NCBI GenBank assembly: GCA_032622095.1
Contig: CP136066.1
Span: 154,591,152 to 154,655,151, forward strand
DNA from: Siphonodentalium dalli
Lineage: Eukaryota; Mollusca; Scaphopoda; Gadilida; Siphonodentaliidae
Direction: 5' to 3'
Length of the DNA: 64,000 nucleotides
The stretch's first letter is position 1; every line of letters starts with the position of its first letter. A program made the position numbers and the translations under genes. Below are positions 23,558 to 36,300 of this stretch, one piece after another. The notes under the pieces are model-generated. The model made no database searches and had not been told where the DNA came from. It saw only the letters and a list, made by a program, of their open reading frames with translations.

Positions 23558-24265
23558 CGTAATTTCGCTAAAATCCGGATTGAGAATCCAAAGCCGATTA
23601 CGGGGGGCGGAGCTAATTTCGGATTCTAGGTCAGATTTTGAAATCCACGTGGTCTCCGAAACTCTCCCCCAGCGTCAAACATGGCTCATGTATTTGACAC
23701 AAACGAACACAGCAGAAGACATATCCATGCAGGTTCATATTAATTCGGTCAATGGTGACGTATCCGCCGAATTCGAAATCGACATGCGTTCGGGCGGTAT
23801 TTTAAGGATGGAATTATGAAATGGACATATGAAAGTGACAATCAACAATGATTTGCCATCAACCGAAGTGCTCCCCCAGCGTTACTATCAATAGCGTTAT
23901 TATTTGGCTAATTTCAGTAATATTCTCCCAGTTTACATTCAATAAAACAAATTTGTCTCCGCATTTAAAATTCTTTGATATAGATCGTTTATATTCTGCA
24001 ATAATTTGTACACAAGAGACGGATTCTTATGTTTTATTGTGTTTTTAAACTCTGAGGTGGCGGAATCTCGGTTTGTTTACATTACGAACATTTGAGTCCG
24101 TAATCGGAATCCGAATCCAAATCGGATTACCACGAAATTAGGATTACGGTCTGTTCGTTTACTGATTCTGCAAATTTGTGGTCTGTTCTTTTGCCGAACC
24201 AAGTCGTACGGGGACCAATCTGTAATCTGGATCCAGAATCTGAAACGGATTTTAGCGAAATAACG
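23558..24265. mobile_element. TIR element, shorter copy, 708 bp
   Basis: The inverted ends CGTAATTTCGCTAAAATCCG and CGGATTTTAGCGAAATAACG are both intact. The interior equals the longer copy at 16101-17860 minus about 1.04 kb, so it is probably an internal deletion derivative. Target duplication not clear. Confidence 0.8.
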
Positions 24266-24302
24266 CCTCAGTGGTGAATACATTATAGGAATGGGCCTAT
24301 AA

Positions 24303-25216
24303 TCTATTATATATTTTGGGAGATCTGTTTGTGTGTTTGTTTGTGTGTAATCGATGGACTCGAAAATGGCCCAGCCGATTTCGATGAAACTTGGTATGTG
24401 GGGGTATTTTCGGGTCAGGACTAACATAGGCCTATTAATTTGTCCGTGCGAGGTCAACTTTTCACGTGCCGAGGTCAAATCTGTTTTTACGCCGTTTTGC
24501 GCTAATATATTTCAGTTCGGTGCTTACAAATCGATTCGAAACAGCGCGAATAATAACATGCCAGTCATAATAATGACACTATGCGAATCTTTCGTGTTTC
24601 CTCTTTCCAACGATATATAATATGTATGTATCCGTTTTAGTTATCTGCCTCAATTATTAAGAAGAAGTGGTACGATCTTCTATCAGGGTAAAAACAATGC
24701 GTAACTTCTATGACGTCGTTAGAGGTCATAAAGTTAGATCACGTTAACTCTTGACCGGCCGATGCATTTGACTGTTTCAGACGTCTTGGCGATATCTCGG
24801 GCACCGATGGTAATTTATCTTTACGTTGAAACTTGATAATTAATGAGCGTGTGTATATGAGGCGCGTTTATATACTTCAGTGGAAATCAAATCGGGTTAA
24901 ACTGGCGGATTTTTACGGACGAAATTTGATGCATAGGGTATCTCGGTATCCGCTGGGCCGATTTCCCGGTATCCGCTGGGCCGATTTCCACCATTTTTGG
25001 GGTGTTGGTGTTTGACCCCACCTGACCTTGACCTTCAAAATGGTCAATTCAAGGTCAAATCGGGTAAAACCGGATGGATTTCGACGGGTACTTTTGTCGG
25101 GTACTTTTGTTCGGGCACTGTGTTTTGGACGGGTCAAATCGTGACCCCACTTGACCTTGGCCTTCAAAATAGACAATTCAAGGTCAAAGCCCGGACGAAG
25201 TCGGGTCACCTTCTAG
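24303..25216 (+). mobile_element. Non-autonomous Helitron
   Basis: The 5' end is TCTATTATATATTTTGGGAG, preceded by host A. The 3' end has a GC-rich hairpin (CCCGGAC GAA GTCGGG) followed nine bases later by CTAG and host T. TC at the start, hairpin plus CTRR at the end and insertion between A and T are the defining Helitron marks. Internal GGTCAATTCAAGGTCAAA direct repeats are present. No Rep/helicase frame. Related copies at 42080-42646 and 39081-39774. Confidence 0.8.
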
Positions 25217-26069
25217 TTATATATACAGCCCTATATGGGAAAAGAGTTTATGTGTAATGGCTGAAAGGTCCATCGGTCGGTGTGTTTGTATATAACGCCA
25301 GATATATACCATGCATATGCATACATGTACATTATGCATAGACTTTGATGCAAGCCATCATAACTACGACGTGTACTGCTCAAATTTATGATCAAGTCAT
25401 AGTTCCAATACACTTAATAAGTTAATTGGGTATATCAGGAATGGCAGGATTGTTAACATTGGAGCTGAACTTATCGGAAATGCATTGGGCCGTGATCTTT
25501 CCCTGGTCGTGTATATCAATTATCATTCACCTTTGCCAGCAAAATATTGGTACGGCCAAAACCGTCCAGCCGTACCCAGAACTACGCCCTTGCCAGTGAG
25601 GCTACAGATCGTCGATCATCTTCATTTTAGACATGGACACTGCTGCCGATGGGGTCATTGTCACAAGGCTTCGGTCACATTCGTAGCCAGCTTTTTAAAT
25701 CGATCATAAATGTAGCCAGCTTTTCGCCGGCGATCGCATTCGTAGCCAGCTTTTCTAATTCCATGCTTTATGTGGCGCGAAATACGACGTCATCGCGTTC
25801 GTGACTAAAATGCCGACGTCATGCTCCAAAACTGACTTCGTTTATCAACTTATATTGGAATATAATTCGAGCATCTAGTGTACCTTCAGACGACCAACGA
25901 CCACGATACAATCGTAAGTGGAGGAATCGGGCCCGACGACATCGTGGATAGTTTGTTCAGACGATTGCGATGTCACGTGCATTATTCTATCGTAGGTTGT
26001 TCTAAAGCATGTGATTGACTACCCTAGGGCAGAATACATGTAGCTATATTGTAGCTAAGGCGAAAACAA
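25217..26069. other. Intergenic sequence with short GTAGCCAGCTTTT repeats
   Basis: Three direct copies of GTAGCCAGCTTTT lie at about 25684-25756. Otherwise nothing recognised. Confidence 0.45.
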
Positions 26070-26698
26070 AACTTGCTTGTTTCCTATATTATGGAACCAA
26101 AAATTCCAGGTAGACCAGGGCGGGGTGAAAAAAAATTCCGGCACGTATGCCGGGGTGGGTGGGTGGTCAAAGCCACCAACAAGCAATTTTTTCCGCAACT
26201 AAAAAAATAAATTCTGCTTGTTTTTTTAGTGTTTTCGCAATGAGTTGGGCTTCAAAACCACTTTGAATGAGAGAAATAATGTAATTCTAACTGGTAAACT
26301 GACTGCAGGCAGTTATCGTGTTGTATTTTGTTGCAAATTTTGAAATCCAAGATGGCCGCTGGCAGCCATGTTTTTTTGGCCGAATGACCTCAAAATGACT
26401 CATTCCTATTTACATGTCCATGTTAACATCCATGATAAATAGTATGCACAGAAATCCATATACAGCTGTTTACAGTAAATTTCCCCCCGCAAATCTCTGT
26501 TTTATTGTTAAAAGGGGGGGTGGGTGTCAAAAAATGGTCGGAAAAAACTGCCATAAACGGAAAAAAAATTGGCGGTGGGGGGTGGGTACAAAAAATGATC
26601 GAAAGGGGAAAAATGCCATACGTGCCTGAATTTTTTTTCCGACCCCCCCCCCCCTGGGTAGACATGCAGGAAAGGATTTTTTTTTTAAACAAGCAATA
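26070..26698. mobile_element. Foldback element containing a satellite monomer
   Basis: Inverted blocks near both ends (AAAATTCCGGCACGTATGCC on the left; GCCATACGTGCCTGAATTTT on the right) and TTGCTTGTTT versus AAACAAGCAA outside them. One reversed monomer of the 164-bp satellite lies inside at 26335-26450. Several C or G runs are present. Confidence 0.5.
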
Positions 26699-27929
26699 TG
26701 TCTAGATCTTTAATGCTTAAATGTATCCTCAGATGTGGAGCCTGTCTACCGGTATGTATTATGTGGGAAAGAACTGAATCCAGCTCAATAAGGTGATTAT
26801 AGTATACAATGTATGTCAATTTTAACAGGAAATTGGCTCCCAGCTAGGTGCCGGAGTAATACAAAATTATAGCAGACATAGATATTAAAAAGTCTCAAAA
26901 AATCAGATTAAGAAGTCACCTTGCCACTGGAGTTCGCAAACACAAGAGGTACATGGTGATCTTAAAACAACTGTGTTAAATATTATGAGCCATGAATGCT
27001 GCTATGTGATATTCTATATTCTAATATAGTAGTAGTTAGTAGTAGTAATTGTTATATTAAAATTAATAGTTCTAATATATGTACATGTATGATCTTGATA
27101 TAAGTGAGTATTTAGACCTGATATAAGTGAGTAGTTAGACCTGCCAAAAAAATTCACACCCTCCCACAAATGCTCAATGTTATGCATCCATACTTGTGTT
27201 ACACCTTTTACTGGCTAACAATCACTCATATTTAACGGCAGAATGTTGAGAAATTCTATGAAACATTCACTTAGTTTAAACAATATTTTATTTGAACAAA
27301 ATTAGAAACAATCACTTGTCATATATGTCCCAGCTCATTTAAGTTATATTAACCAACACCCCTTCACGTATCAAAGTTAATAAAGGTCTATATAGGCTCA
27401 AACATGGACCAAAAGACATCGTTTTATGTTTGTTTAATGTTCCCTATTTTCGAGGTAGTCCGTAAAAATCGCATTTTTGGAAGTTTGTTTCCAATTAACT
27501 CCGGTTTGATGGGTTTTGTGAACGTGATTTTCACAGTTAATTAGGCTAATGACTCATTGAATTAAATTAATGACTGCAAGTAATAGAAAATAGAAGATAA
27601 TTTTGCATATTTGGAAAGGCCAATGCAAAGAAATCACCCTGGTCCAGGAAAAAAATTAAATTACGTTCGGCAAAAATTAGGGTCGGGGGTTTTGAACATG
27701 GGTCGGTCGGGTTAGCAGAAACACGGATAATTTTTTTGTAGGCCTAACGCTTACATTCTTTCAATCCACAAAGAAAAAGAAACTGCAGACCGTCTTGCAT
27801 TTATTATGTTCGGTATATGCTGATGTTGTAATGTCAAATGTGTCGCATTGTACCCCGTGTATGGGGCATAATGTGACGGATTGGGTACGTCGACGGGAGT
27901 AATGCTGTTCAGAAATTGGTGCTTCCCAG
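26699..27929. other. Intergenic sequence, nothing recognised
   Basis: AT-rich. A short hairpin GTGTCGCATTGTACCCC with its complement at 27839-27880 resembles the 120-bp inverted repeat at 28338-28457. No exon seen. Confidence 0.4.
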
Positions 27930-27938
27930 GCAAGTGCG

Positions 27939-28321
27939 GCTGAATAGGTCACTCTCACCGGTTTTCTGTGATAAAGTTACCCAGGTTCCTAATTTTGTGA
28001 TAAAGTTACCTAGGTTGGTGAGAATTGTGATAAAGTTACCCAGGTTAAGCAAATCTCACAATATCAACTCAATTTAAAAGTGACAGAGGGAAATATTGTT
28101 CAGTTTTGGCAAGTAATAGCCCTTATCAAGCATAAATTAAGACATATTAGTACTGTAGTTCGTCATTTTGATCACAAAAATCAATAATTTGTTGCTAAAC
28201 ATGAACTATTATTAACCTGGGTAACTTTATCACATTCTTCTCCAACCTGGGTAACTTTATCACAATTTCAGGAACCTGTGTAACTTTATCACAGAAAACC
28301 GGTGAGAGTGACCTATTCAGC
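27939..28321. mobile_element. MITE with three iterons in each end, 9-bp TSD
   Basis: The ends GCTGAATAGGTCACTCTCACC and complement are flanked by a perfect 9-bp duplication GCAAGTGCG (27930-27938 and 28322-28330). Each end carries three spaced copies of GATAAAGTTACCCAGG, direct on the left and inverted on the right. A 9-bp duplication is compatible with Mutator-like elements. No coding frame. Confidence 0.88.
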
Positions 28322-28337
28322 GCAAGTGCGAGTATTA

Positions 28338-28457
28338 ATATATATAGTGGAAATATTTATCTAACTTTTAGTTTAATGATGTGTGCCCTTCCATCGTTTT
28401 AGTGGCATGATGGGGTCTAATGTGCTTATGTGTCGCATTATGCCCCACATTACCCTA
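28338..28457 (-). repeat. Right member of 120-bp inverted repeat pair
   Basis: Reverse copy of 17921-18042. It ends about 430 bp upstream of the PPP2R5 start codon. Confidence 0.85.
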
Positions 28458-28778
28458 TATGGTGTAGGCCCATTCGACACAGACTCGCGTCGAAATCGAA
28501 CATTTTATGTGGTAGGCCTACGTGCGGAAGGAAATCGACGACGACGCACGCTCGGACTTGCGGACGGACGGGCGCCAACCCATGGCAATAACTGACACTT
28601 GACTTCAAGTTGAGCTAAATATGTACAATGCAATATTCTTCAACAATACTTTTCGAGAAAAGAACGACCAATACTGAGAATTGCGGAATCTGTTCAAAGA
28701 TTTAAATTTTCATTTTATTGAAATGACTGCCAATGTTCCCTCCCATCGATGGTCACATGATCGATGTCAATTGCAACA

Positions 28779-28788
28779 GTCACGTGAC
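28779..28788. promoter_or_regulatory. CLEAR-type E-box GTCACGTGAC in PPP2R5 promoter
   Basis: A perfect 10-bp palindrome about 100 bp upstream of the start codon, followed by CCAATA. The sequence equals the CLEAR consensus bound by TFEB/TFE3 and also suits USF. A weaker GTCACATGA lies at 28752. Function is inferred from sequence only. Confidence 0.5.
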
Positions 28789-28885
28789 CAATACCAGCCA
28801 ACCGGGTTTCTTGTTTAATGCGAAGTGAAAAGGAATACCGTTTGACATAAACCGACCTTCTCGGGGGGACAAATCGTATTTTGAA

Positions 28886-28912
28886 ATGCCAGTAAAGCCC
28901 AAAAAGGAGAAG
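28886..28912 (+). CDS. PPP2R5: PPP2R5 (PP2A B56) exon 1
   Basis: First coding exon, nine codons (MPVKPKKEK), ending at GTAGGG in phase 0. The start resembles the N-terminus of gamma/delta-type B56 (MPYKLKKEK in human delta), which sets the start and points to the PPP2R5C/D class. The -3 base of the start codon is G. B56 is the regulatory subunit that targets the PP2A phosphatase heterotrimer to its substrates in cytosol and nucleus. The eight exons in this window cover about 286 codons; the rest of the HEAT-repeat fold lies past the right edge. Confidence 0.85.
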
Positions 28913-29113
28913 GTAGGGTTATATAAACACATTTAGCGTATAGTATCAGATAATGAGAGTATATGGTGATCAGTCGAAGAATATTGAATTGTGAAAAGGC
29001 TGTGATCGAAAAGGCAGTTTATCGCTGGGGATCCTAAGTTCGTGCAACTTCCCGATATAAATTTTGAGTCTCGTTAAAATAGTTGATGACATATATTTTG
29101 CATATATTTACAG

Positions 29114-29182
29114 ACTGCTACCAAACCACAAGCAAATACAAAGCCTGCAGCAAAAGACGCGTCAGAAAATTCTGACAATGAG
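29114..29182 (+). CDS. PPP2R5: PPP2R5 exon 2
   Basis: Twenty-three codons, residues 10-32, in phase 0 at both sides (acceptor TTTACAG, donor GTATGT). Low-complexity, Lys/Ala/Ser/Asn-rich, as expected for the variable disordered N-terminus. The following intron is 15.7 kb and is filled with the satellite and hAT elements. Confidence 0.85.
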
Positions 29183-30764
29183 GTATGTTGCGTACTAATA
29201 TCGATGATTGAATATTTTGACGGAATTCAAAATGGCAGCCATACTCTGAAAACTCACCAAGTCATGAAAATGAAAACAAACAAACAAATGGTGTTTCAAC
29301 CGATTTCTAAAACACATGGAAACTAAAGCAGCTATGTATCCTTGTGAGTAACGGCTAGACTCATAGACTTAACCCAAAAATAGGCTACATTCTGCTGCAA
29401 TACATATTTGAAACTGAAATTTTCTTGTTCAAGTTGTTGTTTATATAATAGTAATTAGTATGTTTAAATTAGTTACGAATACCACAGTGACTCGGTGACA
29501 GTGAGTTAGTAGTTACTGGACATAAACTTGATTCCCAAAAAATTAGGTTTCGATAAAATTTCTAACCGTTATCAACAAGAGTGAAGCTGTGCTTTGGAGT
29601 TGGATTCCACCAGCGATATGTCGGGATGTCTTTATGACAGTCCTGTTTTGTCCGCCGAGCGATATGATGGCTAGATATAATATATCAATTGTATAACAGC
29701 GATTTTTTTTATAAATGCATTAGGCCAAAAAAACAAAACATGTCTGTTTCCGGTTTCCCGACCTACCTGAAAATATTCGTGCGACTTGAAAATTTCTGAT
29801 CCTCTAACAAACAAAAAAATAACTAAAATGGTGCACTGTATTGAGTATTGACAAGGAAACCCGACAACTCGACCAAATTAGCGACAATGGCGAGTCAGTT
29901 AAACAAACACCTCTTTAATTATTCACCAGTGGCTACCCTGGTCACAGTCACAGACGCAACAATTACGTCGCATTAATTCACTCTGCGGCACCCTTTGATC
30001 TGTTTAACAGTACCGGTACCGGTACTGCGATGCTTGCAAACCGACACGTGCGCTGCGGGGTTTTCACTTTCAAATCAGGGTGTATTACATTGACCCTGTA
30101 ACAATCTTAATTGGCACGCGCCTCAAATATTTAATCGAAACTTGATGCTTAATTTGTATGCATATTTCACCTTTTTGCCGATTTAGACAGGTGCATGTAC
30201 AGCAGTTAGACGGGAATAAATGTGGTTAAAAAGCATAATTATCTACCAACTATTTCCTTCCACGGATTCTGCAGGCCCCGTTATAAAGCTCCTGTATATG
30301 AGGCCAGAGGCCTATGCTTTGAAATCGAGTCGGCGGTTAAATTAGGACTTGGAATGGGGAGGAGTCTTTTACAAACCTTGTGCCATTATATAAATCATAC
30401 GTATGCACATTCCATTACCAACGAAAAGCCTTAATATTAGGTGTACTACAAAAATAGATATTCAACAGAGAAACGTAATTACATGTACGGTATATTAGCG
30501 TTGTAGGCCTATGGCTACTTGTGTTTTAGATTTGGCGGCATGTACGTGCTGTCATTGAGATACGTCACGTATTGTATATAGTACGATGTCACCAGATGGA
30601 ACAACCATTCGTGGTTAAAGTTACAGAATGCTCAGTTTAATTCAATTAATCGTGGCGACCACAGAGCAATAAAACTTTCAGATTGTTGACCTGTAGCTTT
30701 CCGTTTATTCTGAGAGTCACACGGCCAGGTGAAAATGCGATGTGAAGATGATGGCACGGGTATC
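29183..30764. other. Start of PPP2R5 intron 2, nothing recognised
   Basis: No exon or transposon ends seen. A short palindromic run (GGTACCGGTACC) lies at about 30011-30026. Confidence 0.45.
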
Positions 30765-30950
30765 ATTGGCCAGTCCTTCCCACGAGGTAAACACTGCGAG
30801 AGCATTTATTTGCTCCCGTAATTCAGAAGACGGGTGTCGTATTGCACCCTTACCATAATTGTCAGTTGGGTTTTTCTCAAACAAAAAGTAATTGTGGAAT
30901 AGACCTGTCTAGTTACACTTTAATATGCCATAGTTGTACTGAGATGGCGC
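30765..30950 (+). repeat. Dispersed repeat, inverse of 13410-13630
   Basis: Same blocks as the copy in YY1 intron 1, in the opposite orientation. It abuts the left edge of the satellite array. Confidence 0.65.
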
Positions 30951-33150
30951 AGGCTACAGGTTGTACCTTTGGTCTAATCTTTATGAAATTTGTCATGAAT
31001 GTTGACATTGACATGTAGATGGGAACGAGTAATTTTTTGGGGTCGTTCGGCCAAAAAACATGGCCGCCAGCAGTCATCTTCGATTTTACTCTTTGCATGA
31101 CTAAATCCTTTGGCGCGGGCTACAGGTCGTAGCTTTTATCGGAAGATCATGAAATTTGTCATGGATGTTAACAATGACATGTAGATGGGAACGAGTCATT
31201 TTGGGGTCGTTCGGCCGAAAAACATGGCCGCCAGCAGCCATCTTGGATTTTACTCTTTGCATGACTAAATCCTTTGGCGCGGGCTACAGGTCGTACCTTG
31301 GTCTAATCTTTATGAAATTTGTAATGAATGTTGACATTGACATGTAGATGGGAATGGGTGATTTTGGGGTCGTACGGCCAAAAAACATGGCTGCCAGCAG
31401 CCATCTTGGATTTCACTCTTTGCATGACTAAATCCTTTGGATCGGGCTACAGCCTACAGGTCGTTGCGTTGGTCGGAAGTTTATGAAATTTGTCATGAAT
31501 GTTAACACTGACATGTAGATGGGAACGAGTGATTTTGGAGTCGTTCGGCCAAAAAACATGGCAGCCAGCAGCCATCTTGGATTTTTCTCTTTGCATGACT
31601 ACATCCTTTTGCGCGGGCTACAGGTTGTACCTTGGTCTAATCTTTATGAAATTTGTCATGGATGTTAATAATGACATGTAGATGGGAACGAGTCATTTTG
31701 GGGTCGTTCGGCCAAAAAACATGGCCGCCAGTAGCTATCTTGGATTTTACTCTTTGCATGACTAAATCCTTTGGCGCGGGCTACAGGTTGTACCTTTGGT
31801 CTAATCTTTATGAAATTTGTCATCAATGTTGACATTGACATGTAGATGGGAACGAGTAATTTTTTGGGGTCGTTCGGCCAAAATACATGGCCGCCAGCAG
31901 TCATCTTCGATTTTACTCTTTGCATGACTAAATCCTTTGGCGCGGGCTACAGGTCGTAGCTTTTATCGGAAGATCATGAAATTTGTCATGGATGTTAACA
32001 ATGACATGTAGATGGGAACGAGTCATTTTGGGGTCGTTCGGCCGAAAAACATGGCCGCCAGCAGCCATCTTGGATTTTACTCTTTGCATGACTAAATCCT
32101 TTGGTGCGGGCTACAGGTCGTACCTTGGTCTAATCTTTATGAAATTTGTCATGAATGTTGACATTGACATGTAGATGGGAATGAGTCATTTTGGGGTCAT
32201 TCGGCCAAAAAACATGGCCGCTGGCAGCCATCTTGGATTTCAAGATTCAATCCATTGGCGCGGGCTACAGGTGTACTGTTCGTCTGATCATCATGAAATT
32301 TGTCATGGATGTTAATAATGACATGTAGATGGGAATGGGTGATTTTGGGGTCGTTCGGCCAAAAAACATGGCTGCCAGCAGCCATCTTGGATTTCACTCT
32401 TTTCATGACTAAATCCTTTGGATCGGGCTACAGGTCGTTGCGTTGGTCGGAAGTTTATGAAATTTGTCATGAATGTTAACACTGACATGTAGATGGGAAC
32501 GAGTGATTTTGGAGTCGTTCGGCCAAAAAACATGGCAGCCAGCAGCCATCTTGGATTTTTCTCTTTGCATGACTACATCCTTTTGCGTGGGCTACAGGTT
32601 GTACCTTGGTCTAATCTTTATGAAATTTGTCATGGATGTTAATAATGACATGTAGATGGGAACAAGTGATTTTGGGGTCGTTCGGCCAAAAAACATGGCC
32701 GCCAGTAGCTATCTTGGATTTTACTCTTTGCATGACTAAATCCTTTGGTGCGGGCTACAGGTCGTAGCTTTGGTCAGATGGTCATGAAATTTGTCATGGA
32801 TGATAACAATGACATGTAGATGGGAACGAGTCGTTTTGGGGTCATTCTGTGCAAAAACATGGCCGCCAGCAGCCATCTTGGATTTTACTCTTTACTCCTT
32901 TCGCGCGGGCCATTTTGGATTTCAAAATTCAATCCATTGGCGTGGTCTACAGGTCGTACTGTTCGTCTGATCATCATGAAGTTTGTAGGTCGTAGCTTTG
33001 GTCAGATCTTCATAAAATTTGTCATGGATGTTAACAATGACACGCAGATGGGAACGAGTCCTTTTGGGGTCAATTGGCCCAAAAACATGGCCGCCAGCAG
33101 CCATCTTGTATTTTACTCTTTGCATCACTAAATCCTTTGGCGCAGGTTAG
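30945..33150 (+). repeat. 164-bp satellite, 13 tandem units
   Basis: ATGAAATTTGT anchors recur at 30982, 31149, 31312, 31483, 31646, 31810, 31976, 32139, 32293, 32457, 32620 and 32783, with two decayed ones after. Spacing is about 163-167 bp. Units 1-5 are repeated as units 6, 7, 9, 10 and 11, with unit 8 extra, which is a higher-order repeat of about 0.83-0.97 kb. Each unit carries CATGGCCGCCAGCAGCCATC or a variant. Stray monomers lie at 26335-26450 (inverted) and, diverged, at 43000-43440. Confidence 0.95.
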
Positions 33151-33374
33151 ACATTTCAATTAGCACCTTTCCTATTCCTCCATTTACTGTCAACCATTAA
33201 ATTATTCCCCTACCTAAGTTGAGCTACAGTGCCATTGACACTTTCATTTCAATTGTCTTAGAATAATGGTACATTTTATTTGAATTGATGTGAGTTTAAA
33301 AGTGAAAATTCAAGACAAAATTATTTGTTCTGTGCGGAAATAAACAAGTCGGTACTTTGAACTGCAGTCGCTTT
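33151..33374. other. PPP2R5 intron 2 between satellite and hAT
   Basis: Unique AT-rich intron sequence; nothing recognised. Confidence 0.4.
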
Positions 33375-33382
33375 AACTTCAC

Positions 33383-36300
33383 TAGTGTTGAAACGATTAA
33401 TCGACTAATCGATTATTAAATTAGTCGATTCCGAAATCGACTAGTCGGGATACACCCACGACCATTATGCCATCGCGAAAGCAGTGCCGTAGCTGCCGTT
33501 ACCGAATTACCGAATAATTTAAACCATACACAATCACAATTAGCTTGTTAAAGCCTTCTTTGTTGTCCCTTTGATGCGATAACTGCTTTCAGTACTTGGT
33601 GGTCAAGCACGAGCCCGAAGCCCAATGACCTCAACTCAATGTATTTGTCGGCGCCGCGGCGGCTTATTCTTTGAAGTTGAGACGGCGTCTTTGATAATCA
33701 ACTTCATAGAATGAGCGCCTATCGCCACTGTGTCTATTTCGGCATGACAAAATTGATCTGAGTGATAACGTGTTTGGTCAACGTGTTTGCAGGTGTGCAG
33801 GACTCAACTTCACTCGAGGTCAATTCCATTCGTGACTGATGGGACAAAAGATAAAATTCCCTGTCCTTTGAGGCACCCTAGTTGAGCAATGACAGCCAAT
33901 TGGCTTTGTTTAATCATTGTATTTTGTATGTTTAAACTATCGGAATTGAATAGAAATGAAACATTTAAATATGCATCCATGATATTGTTTTTCTCTCCTT
34001 CAAAGTGTATCGTGACTGACGGGACATTTGAGTCTCACATACATGTACTTCACGGTAACTTATTTGAGAATGTTGAAACTATCTCAAATCTTATCCTGAT
34101 TCTAACATATTCTTGATAACTCATGACAAAGAGATCACACTCTGCATGTCACTCAATGTCATATGTTTAAATAAATTTATATAAATGTTATTCGAATTCC
34201 ATTAGCGTGACTGACGGGACATGTAATTGTGACTGACGGGACATTATCTCCAAAACCATACGGCTTGACTACCATAATATGTCTAAACGGTAACCTATTA
34301 TTTTCTTGCACTGTCATTTCATATTCTTGTAGTTTTTACGGTATGTAACATGGATATTGATGTTATGAATATTGATGTTAAATGTGATCATGGATGATCA
34401 AGTCACAATTGGAACTCAATATGGACATGGGACTAAATAGGATTTACAAGTTTATTTCAATGATGCTTAATGTCACTTTCAACGTTACAAATATATTACA
34501 CATTTACCACCATGATCCCTGGAGCCCATGAGGTTGGGAAGGAGATTAAATGGGAAGATTATTAATGCTGAAATTATTTGATTTAATCAGAATTCTCCTT
34601 TTAACAACACACTTAGCGAAAGCATGTATGTCATGCTTTATACAGTGATCTACAAGTCTAGTATGGATTAAATATTTTAGTGCAACAAAGTGAAAATAAG
34701 GCGACACATGTGTGCAAAATCACCTGCTCATCAAACACTGGACTTTGTGTGACACCCCATTAAACTTGTGATATGAAATTTGCTAACCTGATTACCTGCT
34801 TAAATAATATAAATACATTTTTATGTATCGGGTATTTGTTTATAAATATAACTCATGTTTTTGGAAAATTCCAATAAAATTTACCCTACATCGATACTAT
34901 ATATACAGGGTCTTCAATTTATATGTGGTAATTTACGTGTTTACTACTAATTTTGATAAGATTATAGGTGGATTTTATTGGAAGACTTTGTATTTATTTC
35001 CAAGAATTTAGGTTCGATTTCTCTTTAAATAGATTATATCCACAGATAATCAGGTTATCGCATCACAAGAATTTCTGGGTTATTGTGTATTCAAAAACTT
35101 TTATACTTAGTACTGTCTGTCGACCTACAGTTTATACATCCCTCTTGCATTAATCAAAGATGGTTATTTCTCCATATGTGACATTATACTGGACTTTTGG
35201 TACCGAACAGTATCACTATCATTTTCGAACATGAACATATCCCCACATTTATTCCTCTGCAGGCACTTTATCTGATATAAATCAGATTAGATTTCATCTT
35301 TTCGCATCTGGCCTTCTGCCTCTCAGCAGCAGTCTTGGCCATATTAGTGCAAGTCCAGTAGAGTCTTGCAAGAAAGTGCAGCAAATAGTACAACTGGACC
35401 CCCATTCATCCATGTATACATTGTAGCAGTGTCAACTTATGACACTTACAGTGAGACCAAAACATACAGTTGTGATAAGAAATTACACATGTATTTTAAT
35501 TGCCTTAAAATGGCTAGAATATTTCAATTTGGGAACTTGTACTTTAGAAGTGGACACTACAGGCAATGTACTTGTATAATTGGCCAAATTTGAACCAATG
35601 AGTGAGTACAATATTTATGTACAGTTGTTAGCAAAATAAATGCTAAATGATGGTAGATCTAGGGCCCACTGAGTTGAGGCTGTATAATTATGTTGATGGT
35701 GTACTTTGATGTAGTACTTTGTGAGACAATATGTTGTCATTCGAATCCAATTTTGCACAAGCGTATTAATAATTCGTTCACTGTCTTTGTTCAGGGAATG
35801 TGTGATAAGGCCATACTTTAACAGAACCTTATGTCAAATGAATGTTGTGTTATAAAAAGAACAGCTAGAGTATACAACATATCAATGTTGTGAAATGGTG
35901 TCAAAACATAAGTTTATACCATAGCGACAGGTTTCCACTAACATATTTCTGTGTGTAGACATATCCTCATTTTGTGACTGACGGGACATAATTTTGTGAC
36001 TGACGGGACATTGTTGAAGAGGCTGCATAGGAAATCAGTAACAACCAATCCTGTTGTCATTATCATTATACCATCCAATGTAGAAGATAATAAAACAAAA
36101 GTCAGCAGGTTGTACATCAAATTTAACATGTGGCAGTATTTAGGTACTGCAAATCGTGACTGACGGGACATTTACTCAAATGCTTGGCAAACATGTGTTT
36201 TTAAGTATGTAATCATGAGGATCACTCATAAGCTGCTTTTTATCTTTAGAACAGCTGATTTACTATCAGAATTGTCAATGTTCAACATGGGAAGCCCAAA

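Noticed and set aside
30945-33150. CRISPR-like array
   Set aside because: Units are contiguous 164-bp satellite monomers without unique spacers, in a eukaryotic intron.
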